From: CAWJMD01 sp963845675
GTDB taxonomy: Bacteria; Actinomycetota; Actinomycetes; Actinomycetales; CAWJMD01
Direction: 5' to 3'
NCBI GenBank assembly: GCA_963845675.1
Contig: CAWJSX010000005.1
Location: 62,001 to 126,000 of the forward strand
Length of the DNA: 64,000 nt
Below are positions 1 to 11,744 of this stretch, one piece after another. Made by a program: the position numbers and the translations under genes. The notes under the pieces were generated by a model, which was given only the letters and a program-made list of their open reading frames with translations, made no database searches and was not told the DNA's origin. Positions within the stretch are counted from its first letter, which is position 1; each line of letters starts with the position of its first letter.

Positions 1-339
1 CCGTCCCTCCGGCCCGGGCCGGCGCACGTCGAAGGCGCCGTCCGACTCCTGCCGGGCGCGCTCGCCGAGGTCGAGCACCTCCAGCACGTCGGGTGGGCAC
101 TCGGCCGGCGGCAGCTCGCCGCGACCGAGGCGCGAGATCACCGAGTCGGCGCGGTACGTGCTGAAGACCCGGTCAGCCGTGTGCAGGACGTCCAGCGCCC
201 CCTGCCATGCGGCGGCGGCTCGGTCGTCGCCGGTGTGACGCCCGCGCAGGACGAGGCTGATCGGCATGCCCATGGCCTGCGCGACGTACCGGCGGAGCTG
301 CCCGGACTCCGCCGGAGCGACGACCACCTCGGTAATCAC
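1..339 (-). CDS. apbE: FAD:protein FMN transferase (ApbE family), N-terminal fragment
   Basis: This is the first 113 codons of a minus-strand gene that runs off the left edge of the window. The translation holds the ApbE-type stretch FSTYRADSVISRLGRGE at about residues 53-69, matching the family's F-S-x-Y-x-x-D-S motif. ApbE enzymes transfer FMN from FAD to a threonine of FMN-binding domain proteins. The chosen GTG start at 339 overlaps the TGA of the upstream FMN-binding gene in a GTGA arrangement, so the two are probably translationally coupled. The neighbouring gene carries the expected target motif SGAT. The catalytic C-terminal part lies outside the window, so completeness cannot be judged. 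Confidence 0.8.
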   Translation of the reverse strand, partial: MITEVVVAPAESGQLRRYVAQAMGMPISLVLRGRHTGDDRAAAAWQGALDVLHTADRVFSTYRADSVISRLGRGELPPAECPPDVLEVLDLGERARQESDGAFDVRRPGPEGR

Positions 340-770
340 AGTCCCGCCTGGTCCAAGGCGCTCTGCAGCGACTGGATGTAGCCGGTGCTGGTCACGGTCG
401 CGCCGCTGACCATGTCGATGCCGGCGCTCTGGGTATCGAGGGTCTCCTGCGTGAGGATCGGAAGCGCATAGCCGTTGATCTGCTGGTCCTTGCCGTTGCC
501 GTCCGGGTACTGGAGCACCGTGACGTCGTCGATCCGGCCGTCGCTCACGTTCAGCTGGACCTGCACCGGCCCCCACCGGGTCTGCACCACCGGTCCGGTG
601 ACGGTCGTGCTGGCAGCCGCCGCCGAGCTCGACGTCGACGATCCGCTGCCACCCGAGTGGACGGAGTACGCAGTGGTCGAGGACACCGGGCCTGACGTTG
701 ACGTGCTGTAGCCGAGCAGCATCACGAGCGCGGACAGGGTGCTGAGCACCCAGAGCGAGATACGCCTCAT
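336..770 (-). CDS. FMN-binding domain protein (flavinylated electron carrier)
   Basis: A 144-residue protein with an N-terminal hydrophobic segment (about residues 5-22) that looks like a signal or membrane anchor. A Ser/Thr-rich spacer follows, then an FMN-binding domain (about 58-144). The segment DMVSGATVTSTGY contains the S-G-A-T motif whose threonine is covalently flavinylated by ApbE in this family (family knowledge). The ATG at 770 is preferred because it is 4 nt after the ferric-reductase-like gene and opens directly into the hydrophobic segment; upstream codons in frame lie inside that neighbour. The likely role is an extracytoplasmic FMN carrier taking electrons from the membrane flavoprotein encoded just upstream. 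The terminal electron acceptor is unknown. Confidence 0.85.
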   Translation of the reverse strand: MRRISLWVLSTLSALVMLLGYSTSTSGPVSSTTAYSVHSGGSGSSTSSSAAAASTTVTGPVVQTRWGPVQVQLNVSDGRIDDVTVLQYPDGNGKDQQINGYALPILTQETLDTQSAGIDMVSGATVTSTGYIQSLQSALDQAGL

Positions 771-774
771 CGGG

Positions 775-2214
775 TCACCACGCGAAGTTCTCGAGGTGGA
801 GCTGGTCGGACGGCAGCCCGGCGGCCGTGACGGTGCGCCGGACGAGCTCCGTCCAGGGTGCGGGGCCGCAGACGTAGACGTCGCGTTCGGCGAGGTCCGG
901 GACCCACCGGAGCAGAGCCCGGAGGTCGTCCACGGGACCGATGCCGTCACCGAGCCACGAGGACGCGTGACGTCGGTGGCCGGGGAGCCGCAGGACCTGC
1001 AGGCCCCGCTCGAGGGCCAGCGCGTCGACCTCGTGCTCGAAGAGCGGCCGGGACGTGAAGCGCTCGACGTAGACCGCGTCCCCGGGCGCGTACGCGAGCC
1101 CCTCGGCCAGGGCTCTCAGCGGGGTGACCCCGACACCGGCCCCGATCAACGCGACCTTCCGTCGTGTCCGCGCGCGGGCGCTGAGTCGCCCGTAGGGGCC
1201 CTCGATCAGGGCGCGGGTACCGGGAAGGAGGGTCCCGGTCGCAGCACTGCCGTCACCGTCGGCCTGGACGGTGATCCGCAGGCTGCGACCGTCCGGTGCC
1301 GCCGACAGCGAGTACGGGTTGGCGCGGGTCCACCCCGCCCCGCGCAGGAACCGCCAGCCGAAGAACTGCCCCGCCTCGGCCGGCAGCCTGTCCAGCCGCC
1401 TGCCGGTGAGGTGGACCGACCACGTGCCCGGCACCTCCTCGGTCACGCCGGCGACGCGCAGCCGGTGGCGCAGGTTCAGCCGCAGCGGCCGCACCACCCG
1501 CCAACCGACGACCGCGGCGGCTGCCAGGGCCCAGGCCGTCCACCAGAAGACCGTGGTGGCGACGGACGCGGTGAACTGCTGGCCGGTCCACAGCTGGTGC
1601 GGAAGGGCGAGCCCGACACCCAGGTAGGCGTACAGGTGCAGCAGGTGCCACGACTCGTACCGCAGGCGCCGCCGCGCCGCCCTGATGCTGGTGAAGACGA
1701 CGAGGAAGAGGCAGGCGGTTCCGGCGGCCGCGAGGAGCATGCCGGGGTAGTGGACGGTCAGGTCCCAGAACGTGGCGGGCGTCCCGGCGAGCTCGCCGTC
1801 CGCGTACCCCCAGGTGATCGTCACGACGTGCGCGACCATGAGGTCGAACGACGTCAGCCCGACGAGACGGTGCGCCCGCGCCAGGTGGTCCTGCCCGAAC
1901 GCCCTCTCGAGCAACGGAACACGCGCCATCAGGACCACCTGGGCCAGGAGGAGCACGGAGGCCACCAGCCCGGTCAGGCGTCCTACCGACGTCAGCCCCG
2001 TGGCCCAGCCGGTCAGGTCCTGCAGGCCCCGGTCGGCCACCCACCAGTACGTCACGAGCAGCAGGCTCGACCACAGCGTGCCCACGGCGAGCCCGCGGAC
2101 GACGGCATCCGTTCGCGCGCGCCGTCCCACGTCCGGCTCGGAGGGCTTGGAGGTGAGGCCGACGACGCGCGGAGTCGCCGTCGCCACCTGCCCGGTCAAC
2201 GGATCGTCGCTCAT
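775..2214 (-). CDS. Ferric-reductase-like transmembrane flavoprotein oxidoreductase
   Basis: 479 residues. About six membrane segments between residues 40 and 235 form a ferric-reductase-like domain with histidines at HRLVG, AHVVT, HLLHLYAY and LPHQLW that could bind heme. A cytoplasmic FAD-binding barrel follows (about 250-345, with the flavin motif NPYSLSA). The NAD(P)-binding module (about 345-479) shows GAGVGVTPLRAL and the C-terminal YVCGPAPW. The architecture is that of NOX/FRE-type enzymes that move electrons from NAD(P)H through FAD and heme across the membrane. It is the first gene of the operon with the FMN-carrier and ApbE genes, which points to reduction of an extracytoplasmic acceptor. 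It is transcribed divergently from the aldolase-like gene at 2389. Confidence 0.85.
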   Translation of the reverse strand: MSDDPLTGQVATATPRVVGLTSKPSEPDVGRRARTDAVVRGLAVGTLWSSLLLVTYWWVADRGLQDLTGWATGLTSVGRLTGLVASVLLLAQVVLMARVPLLERAFGQDHLARAHRLVGLTSFDLMVAHVVTITWGYADGELAGTPATFWDLTVHYPGMLLAAAGTACLFLVVFTSIRAARRRLRYESWHLLHLYAYLGVGLALPHQLWTGQQFTASVATTVFWWTAWALAAAAVVGWRVVRPLRLNLRHRLRVAGVTEEVPGTWSVHLTGRRLDRLPAEAGQFFGWRFLRGAGWTRANPYSLSAAPDGRSLRITVQADGDGSAATGTLLPGTRALIEGPYGRLSARARTRRKVALIGAGVGVTPLRALAEGLAYAPGDAVYVERFTSRPLFEHEVDALALERGLQVLRLPGHRRHASSWLGDGIGPVDDLRALLRWVPDLAERDVYVCGPAPWTELVRRTVTAAGLPSDQLHLENFAW

Positions 2215-2388
2215 GCCTCTCCCCGATCTGCTCGTCGCCTGAGTCTCGGGTCGTCTCCTGGGAGGGGTGCGTGACGCTGCTGTGAGTTGGCTGAACTCTC
2301 AAGTGGTCGCATCTGGCGCGACACGCTCGGCGAGTCGCGCCAGGCGTGACCAGTCGGGTGGGGGGAGGTGCCCTGGTTGACTCGACCC

Positions 2389-3591
2389 ATGAGCAGCGCG
2401 GGGACGGACGCCCGCTTCGGCGAGCTGCAGGCGGCCACCGCCCACCTGCCCACGCCGCTCGGGGTCGTGGACGTCGACGCGTTCGACGCCAACGCCCGGG
2501 CACTGGTGCGTCGCGCCGCCGGGACCCCGATCCGCCTGGCGACGAAGTCCCTGCGCTGCCGGGCCCTCCAACGCCGGGCCCTGGCCGTACCGGGTTTCGC
2601 CGGCGCCCTGGCGTTCACGCTGCCCGAGGCGCTCTGGCTGGCCGACGAGGTGGACGACGTTCTCGTCGCCTACCCGACCGTCGACCGCGTCGCACTGGGC
2701 CGGCTGGCGCATGACGAGCGCCTCGCGTCCCGGGTGACGCTGATGGTCGACTCCGTGCAGCACCTCGACCTGATCGAGGAGATTCTGCGCGGGCCTGGGT
2801 CCACCGCCAGGATCAGGGTCTGCCTGGACGTGGACGCCTCCCTCGAGGCGCTCGGGGGACGGGTGCACCTGGGCGTCCGCCGATCACCGGTACGCACCCC
2901 CGACCAGGCCGCCGCCCTGGCCCGCGCCGTGGCCGGGCGCCCGGAGCTCGAGCTGACCGGCCTGATGGCCTACGAGGCGCAGATCGCCGGCGTGGGTGAC
3001 GACACCGGTCCACGCCCACGGCGCTGGGCCGTCCGCGCCGTCCAGCGCCGCTCCGCCGCCGAGCTGGTGCACCGCCGGGCCGCGGTCGTCGAGGCGGTCC
3101 GGCAGGTCGCCCCGCTGCGGTTCGTCAACGCCGGAGGCACCGGCAGCGTCGCGTCGACCGCGTCCGACCCCTCCGTGACCGAGGTCGCGGCCGGCTCGGG
3201 GCTCTACGGTCCGGCCCTGTTCGACGGCTACCGGGCCTGGACCCCGGAGCCGGCGACCTTCTTCGTGCTCGACGTCGTCCGACGCCCGGCGCCGGGTGTC
3301 GTCACCGTGCTGGGCGGAGGCTGGCCGGCCTCCGGCGCGGCCGGTCGGGACCGCCTGCCCGTACCTGTGTGGCCGCGGGGGCTGCGCCTCACCTCGACCG
3401 AGGGCGCGGGGGAGGTCCAGACCCCTCTGCACGGACGCGGTGCCGCCGCGCTGACGGTCGGCGACCGCGTGTGGTTCCGCCACGCCAAGGCCGGGGAGCT
3501 GAGCGAGAGGGTCTCCGAGCTCCACCTGGTGGACGGCACGACGATCTCCTCGGCGCCGACGTACCGCGGCGAGGGCACGGCGTTCCTCTGA
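2389..3591 (+). CDS. Alanine racemase N-domain protein (amino acid deaminase/aldolase, D-threonine aldolase-like)
   Basis: About 400 residues. The N-terminal part is a PLP-binding fold III barrel; TKSLRC near residues 47-52 supplies the probable PLP lysine. The C-terminal part has the D-threonine aldolase/D-serine dehydratase-like segment ending in RHAKAGELSERVSELHLV, with a His that could be a metal ligand. The substrate cannot be assigned; relatives act on D-threonine or D-serine. An ATG at 2389 is preferred over the upstream codon at 2368, which only adds MPWLTRP. It is divergent from the ferric-reductase operon, and the next gene downstream is a short-chain dehydrogenase on the same strand. 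Confidence 0.75.
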   Translation: MSSAGTDARFGELQAATAHLPTPLGVVDVDAFDANARALVRRAAGTPIRLATKSLRCRALQRRALAVPGFAGALAFTLPEALWLADEVDDVLVAYPTVDRVALGRLAHDERLASRVTLMVDSVQHLDLIEEILRGPGSTARIRVCLDVDASLEALGGRVHLGVRRSPVRTPDQAAALARAVAGRPELELTGLMAYEAQIAGVGDDTGPRPRRWAVRAVQRRSAAELVHRRAAVVEAVRQVAPLRFVNAGGTGSVASTASDPSVTEVAAGSGLYGPALFDGYRAWTPEPATFFVLDVVRRPAPGVVTVLGGGWPASGAAGRDRLPVPVWPRGLRLTSTEGAGEVQTPLHGRGAAALTVGDRVWFRHAKAGELSERVSELHLVDGTTISSAPTYRGEGTAFL

Positions 3592-3689
3592 CCGCCCAGC
3601 CGCACCGCGTCTGCCCAGCGCCCCCGCCGTAGGGTCGACGGATGCACCCTCGTCCGGACGGCCGAACGGCTTGCACGCGAGAGGAACTC

Positions 3690-4440
3690 ATGAACCGCAC
3701 GATCCTGATCACGGGTGCCAGCTCCGGCCTCGGCGCGGAGATGGCCCGCCAGTTCGCGGCCCTCGGCCACGACCTGGCCCTGTGCGCCCGGCGCGTCGAG
3801 AGGCTGGAGGCACTCCGCAGCGAGCTGCAGGAGCGGCACCCGGACGGACGCTTCGAGACACGGGCCCTGGACGTGAACGACCACGACGCCGTGTTCGAGG
3901 TGTTCCGATCGTTCCACGCCGACTTCGGACGCCTCGACCGCATCGTGGTGAACGCCGGTCTGGGAAAGGGGGTGCCGCTGGGAACCGGCGGTTTCGAGCC
4001 GAACCGGCAGACGGCGATGACGAACTTCGTGGCTGCTCTCGCGCAGACCGAGGCGGCGGTCGAGATCTTCCGCGCAGCAGGGCTCCGGGCACCTGGTGAT
4101 GATCTCGTCGATCTCCGCGATGCGCGGGATGCCCGGGGCGGTCACCACGTACGCGGCGACGAAGGCGGGCGTCGCGCACCTGGCCGAGGGCGTCCGGGCC
4201 GAGATGCTCGGCTCCCGCGTGAAGGTCTCGGTGATCTACCCCGGCTTCATCCGCTCGGAGATGAACGAGCGGGTGAAGAACGCCCCCTTCATGACGAGCA
4301 CCGAGCGGGGTGTGCGGTCCATGGTCGCGGCGATCGAGAAGGAGAAGGCGCGGGCGCGGGTCCCGGCGTGGCCCTGGGTGCCCCTCGGGACGGCGCTGCG
4401 TCACCTCCCGCTGCCCCTCGCGCGGCGTCTGATGGGGTGA
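3690..4440 (+). pseudogene. Short-chain dehydrogenase/reductase, interrupted by a +1 frameshift
   Basis: The first half, from the ATG at 3690, encodes a Rossmann N-terminus with TGASSGLGAEMAR (cofactor loop) and the NAG motif (VVNAGLG). The second half, in the +1 frame from about 4081, gives SGHLVMISSISAMRG, then YAATK (catalytic Tyr-x3-Lys) and VIYPGFIRSEM. Removing one G from the GGG at 4080-4082 joins them into a normal SDR of about 249 residues. Both halves look well conserved, so a sequence error or a very recent mutation is more likely than long decay. The substrate is unknown. The gene ends 12 nt from the convergent winged-helix gene. Confidence 0.8.
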
Positions 4441-4452
4441 CCCGGCGAGGTG

Positions 4453-5628
4453 TCAGGCCATCAGGCCGGCGTTCACCCGGCCCGGGAACCGGACGGAGAC
4501 GCGCGTCTCCCCCAGCCAGGCCCGCAGGTCCTCCGCACGCTGCCTGACCTCGTCACGGCGGCCGGCAGCCACCGGGACGAAGTAGTGCGTGCGGATCTCA
4601 CCGTCGGGACGCTGCGCCCAGGCACCGACCACGCGGCCGTCGACCCAGATGGTCGGGCCGGCGTTGCCGTTGCGGTCGAACGCGTCGGCGGCCTCCTGCG
4701 GCAGGTACCAGCCGCGCTCCTTCCAGCCCATCGTCGTCGGGTCGAGTGACGGCAGCAGGGCGACCCACGGCTCGACCGGCTCGTCGGGGGCGGTGTCGTC
4801 GGCCGCGACCCAGCCCGGCTCCCCGTCCAGGTCGACCTCGACGGCTCCGCAGTCGGCGAGCGCGGTCCGGGTCAGCCGCAGCGTCCAGCCCATCCACCAC
4901 TGGAGGTCGGACGTGGTGCCCGGCCCGAACCGGCGCAGCCAGTGGTCGGCCAGGTCGCGAGCGGCCTCCCGTTCGTCGAACCCGTCGACCCCGCCGGGCA
5001 ACCAGTCGTCCATCGCCGCCCACCGGTACTGGCCGTTCACCCACGTCCCCGTCGGTCGGGTTCGCACGAGCACCCCGTCGAAGCCGAGACCCAGGAGCAC
5101 GCGCGTGTGGGCGGCGAGCGTCACCGCCCACCGCGTGCCCTGGCCCACCTCCAGCGGCCGCGTGAGCGACGGCACGCGAAGCCCGAGCTCACGCGCGGTC
5201 GTGGGACCGTCGGCGTGCAGCACCGCAAGCACCTGCCGCTTGGCATCGGCCAGCCACCGCTCTCCGTCGTCGACGCCGTTCTCCTCCAGGATCCCCACGA
5301 GGCGCAGGTGCTCGGCCCGCGCGACCTTCACCGTGGCAGCAGCGTGCATCCGTCTCGCGGTGTCGGGGGTCGCGACCCACAGCGTGCGCCGCATCGCGTG
5401 GTGCCGCACGACGACGCGGTCGTCGTAGAGCGCCTTCTCCACCGCCTCAACGGACGGGGTGACCATGCGCACCATCGCCGACAGGTAGACGGTCACGGGG
5501 TCGGTGGAGTGCAGGGCGACGAGGTCGTCGGCGAGCAGGGCCAGGTCGTCGGTGCGCAGTCCGGGCCCGAGGTGGTGCCGGCGCGCGAGCCGGACCCGGC
5601 GTTCGGTCACCGGTATCGAGATCGACAT
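4453..5628 (-). CDS. Winged-helix DNA-binding domain protein (HTH_42 / AlkZ-like superfamily)
   Basis: 391 residues starting at the ATG at 5628 (MSISIPVTERRVRLARRHHL). The layout matches the HTH_42 superfamily: N-terminal segment ALHSTDPVTVYLSAMVR, then RRTLWV near residue 98, and a C-terminal region with WWMGWTL and LPSLDPTTMGWKERGWYL. The superfamily includes the DNA glycosylases AlkZ and YcaQ, which use a Gln-x-Gln or Gln-x-Asp motif. Here the equivalent stretch appears to read HSTD, so glycosylase activity should not be assumed. The open frame continues upstream across the ZIP gene, but that extension has no family resemblance. The gene stands alone and is convergent with the SDR locus. 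Confidence 0.7.
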   Translation of the reverse strand: MSISIPVTERRVRLARRHHLGPGLRTDDLALLADDLVALHSTDPVTVYLSAMVRMVTPSVEAVEKALYDDRVVVRHHAMRRTLWVATPDTARRMHAAATVKVARAEHLRLVGILEENGVDDGERWLADAKRQVLAVLHADGPTTARELGLRVPSLTRPLEVGQGTRWAVTLAAHTRVLLGLGFDGVLVRTRPTGTWVNGQYRWAAMDDWLPGGVDGFDEREAARDLADHWLRRFGPGTTSDLQWWMGWTLRLTRTALADCGAVEVDLDGEPGWVAADDTAPDEPVEPWVALLPSLDPTTMGWKERGWYLPQEAADAFDRNGNAGPTIWVDGRVVGAWAQRPDGEIRTHYFVPVAAGRRDEVRQRAEDLRAWLGETRVSVRFPGRVNAGLMA

Positions 5629-5785
5629 CCGTCGATCATGGTGCCTGCCCCGGACATCGCCATCACCCCGGCGGGGCCGTACCAGGTAGCTGGCGAACAA
5701 CGACTCGATCGTGCTGCGGTCCCGGGCGATGGCCGTCGTGATCGCGAGGCCCGCCGAGATGGCCGAGGGCGCCGGGTGGTGCTGG

Positions 5786-6472
5786 TCAGGCGCTGAGCAC
5801 GAACGCCGTGAAGAAGCCTGCAGCGCTGGCGAGGGCGATGTAGGGGCCTCCGTCCTTGAACGCCTCGGGAGCGAGCGTGTCCACCACCGACGCGAGCACG
5901 GCACCTCCGGCGAACGCGAGCGGCAGGGAGAGCTGCTCGGGCGAAGACCCGGAGAACGCCAGCCGCCCCAGCACGACCGCACTCGCCAGCAGCACGGTCG
6001 CCCCGGCCCACAGCAGCACCACGGACCTCCCCGAGCGGCCCTGCTCCCGCATGGACGCCGCCCCGGCCAGGGCCTCCGGGAAGTTGGAGGCGAACACCGC
6101 CACCAGCAACGCGAGGCTCCCCCCGTCGACGAGGGACACCCCCAGTGCGGTGTTCTCGGGCACCCCGTCGAGGGTGACGCCCGCCAGCAGCGCCCAGCCG
6201 GCGGCGGACCGCTTCGACCGGGACTCGAGGAACGAGTCGACCACGACGAAGACGAGGGCGCCGACGGCGAAGGCCAGGCCGGACCGGACGGCACCGCCGC
6301 CGCGGTAGCTCTCCTCGAACAGCTCGAACGACACGGCGCTGATCAGCGCCCCGGTCGCGTACGCGAGCGAGACCGCCAGCACGGCCCGCGGTGGCTGCCA
6401 CCGCACGCCGACCACGGCCCCCAGCAGCAACGGCAGCGAGGCGCCCACGGCGAACAGCAGGGTCTGTCCCAT
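5786..6472 (-). CDS. ZIP-family metal transporter
   Basis: A 228-residue membrane protein with about seven to eight hydrophobic helices. Two ZIP-type motifs are visible: GVTLDGVPENTALGVSL (family HxxxE-like helix IV, here with Asp-Gly-Val-Pro-Glu-Asn) and FASNFPEALAGA (helix V with Asn-x-Pro-Glu). These acidic and polar residues form the metal site in ZIP proteins. The first helix-IV histidine is replaced by aspartate, as in several bacterial ZIP subfamilies, so the metal cannot be predicted. The ATG at 6472 is chosen because it precedes the first hydrophobic helix. A gap of about 157 nt separates its stop from the winged-helix gene downstream. Confidence 0.75.
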   Translation of the reverse strand: MGQTLLFAVGASLPLLLGAVVGVRWQPPRAVLAVSLAYATGALISAVSFELFEESYRGGGAVRSGLAFAVGALVFVVVDSFLESRSKRSAAGWALLAGVTLDGVPENTALGVSLVDGGSLALLVAVFASNFPEALAGAASMREQGRSGRSVVLLWAGATVLLASAVVLGRLAFSGSSPEQLSLPLAFAGGAVLASVVDTLAPEAFKDGGPYIALASAAGFFTAFVLSA

Positions 6473-6630
6473 CCGCAGGAGTGTGCCGGATGCACACGAG
6501 ACCGGCAGATCGGGCACCATCGCGGTGGGACGGTGCGGACCCGCGACGGGCGATGTCGAGATCGACACCTCGGCGCCGACGTCACCGTGAAAGGGCCGCA
6601 CGGCCGACCGACAGCACGAGGAGCGCAGCC

Positions 6631-7019
6631 ATGAAGTACGTCGTCCTGATCCACTCGAACCCGCAGCCCTGGGGGCACCCGACCAGCGACTTCGTCGGGG
6701 AGCACCAGGCCCTGCCGCCGGAGCAGCGCGACCAGCTGAGCACCGAGTTCGACGCGCTGATGAAGGAGATGTCCTCGCGCGGCGAGATCGTGGGCTGCGA
6801 GCCGCTGGGCGACCCGGCCGGTGCCCGGCTCTACACCTGGCGGCAGGGTCGGTCGGTGTCGACGGACGGACCGTACTCGGAGTCCAAGGAGCACCTCGCC
6901 GGCTTCTTCCTGCTCGACCTCGAGAGCCCGGAGCGCGCCGACGAGGTCGCGGCCCGGTTCGCAGGGCCGGGCGAGACGGTCGAGCTGCGGCCGGTGATGT
7001 GGCCGGGTGGCGACGAGCA

Positions 7020-7023
<4 letters not shown>
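6631..7023 (+). CDS. YCII-related / DGPF-domain protein
   Basis: 130 residues from the ATG at 6631, preceded by GAGGAG. It starts MKYVVLIHSNP and contains the signature DGPYSESKEHLAGFFLL, typical of YCII-related (DGPF) proteins. Members form small dimeric ferredoxin-like folds of unknown substrate. In actinobacteria they are commonly encoded directly before an ECF sigma factor of the COG4941 type, as here, where the stop codon overlaps the sigma factor GTG. That arrangement suggests a sensing or modulating role, but the family knowledge supports only the association. Confidence 0.85.
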
Positions 7024-8309
<1,286 letters not shown>

Positions 8310-8311
8310 CC

Positions 8312-8667
8312 ATGGCTCGGACGCCGGCGACCGTCGACGACTACATCAGCACCTACCCGAACGACGTGCAGGTCGTGCTGCGGGAGCTGCGGCGGACGAT
8401 CCACGCCGCCGTGCCCGGCGCCGGCGAGACGATCCGGTACCAGATGCCCACGGTCACCCTGGACGGTCGCTCGCTGGTGCACTTCGCCGCGTGGAAGAAC
8501 CACGTCAGCGTCTACCCGATGGCTACGGGGGATGCGGACCTCGAGCGCGACCTCGCCCCGTACGCGGGCGACAAGGGCACCGTGCGGTTCCCGCTGGGCG
8601 AGCCGGTGCCGTTCGACCTCGTCTCGCGGCTGGTCCGGCGCCTGGTCGCGCAGCGGGCAGACGGGCC

Positions 8668-8671
<4 letters not shown>
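8312..8671 (+). CDS. DUF1801 domain protein (YdhG-like)
   Basis: 119 residues beginning MARTPATVDDYISTYPNDVQVVLRELR. It then shows GAGETIRYQMPTV and FAAWKNHVSVYP, hallmarks of DUF1801 proteins (YdhG/YjhX-like fold). Biochemical function is unknown for the family. It starts 2 nt after the ECF sigma factor stop and so probably forms the third gene of that unit. Its TAG stop shares the CTAG tetranucleotide with the stop of dnaB on the other strand. Confidence 0.85.
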
Positions 8672-11253
<2,582 letters not shown>

Positions 11254-11744
11254 CCCCGACTCCCCTTCCGATCCGTCGTGGCGGGCGGCGCCGGAGGCGC
11301 AGCGGCTCGACGGTCACGACCCGCACCCATGTCAGAACTCATGTCGAACAGGTGTACGTGTCACCACCGACAACCGGTCGCGGACCCTGGTCTGCTCGGG
11401 ACCGCGATCAGGTCCGGCGAGCACGGTAGGGCGCCCGGGGCAACAGTGGCAAAGCAGCCTGTGCACAAGGTGTTGACGGCCCTGTGCGTAACCGCCGTGC
11501 ATCGGTGCACGACCCGGTGCACGGCCTGTGGATTGTCTGGGGACAGCCCCCTTCAGAGCCCTCTGACCTGCGCGGACGTCGTCCACCCCCTGTGGAGGAA
11601 AAGAAGTTTGCGATGGTCCGGCACGTGAACGGGAGATGTCCATGAACGGACGTCCGGACGGGTGCGCACGGGTGCGCACGGGACGCACGGGGAGGCACGG
11701 CAGGATGACCCGCGACAGGTGGCGCGACGCGAAGGGGGGCCGGG
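11254..11744. other. 491-nt intergenic region between dnaB and the MATE gene
   Basis: This spacer separates the divergent dnaB and MATE genes and must hold both promoters. I see no credible gene in it. Three GTGCAC palindromes lie at about 11462-11523, together with DnaA-box-like TGTGGATT (around 11527) and CTGTGGAGG (around 11589). Near 11661-11699 a short direct repeat, GGGTGCGCAC twice in a row followed by two shortened copies, sits upstream of the MATE start. Whether any of these sites is functional is unknown. Confidence 0.5.

Noticed and set aside
4453..6294. A 613-residue version of the winged-helix protein
   Set aside because: The upstream extension is antisense-like to the ZIP gene and has no similarity to the family; the ATG at 5628 gives a normal-length protein.
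11620..11634. CACGTGAAC near 11622 as a further parS
   Set aside because: Only half of the palindrome is present.
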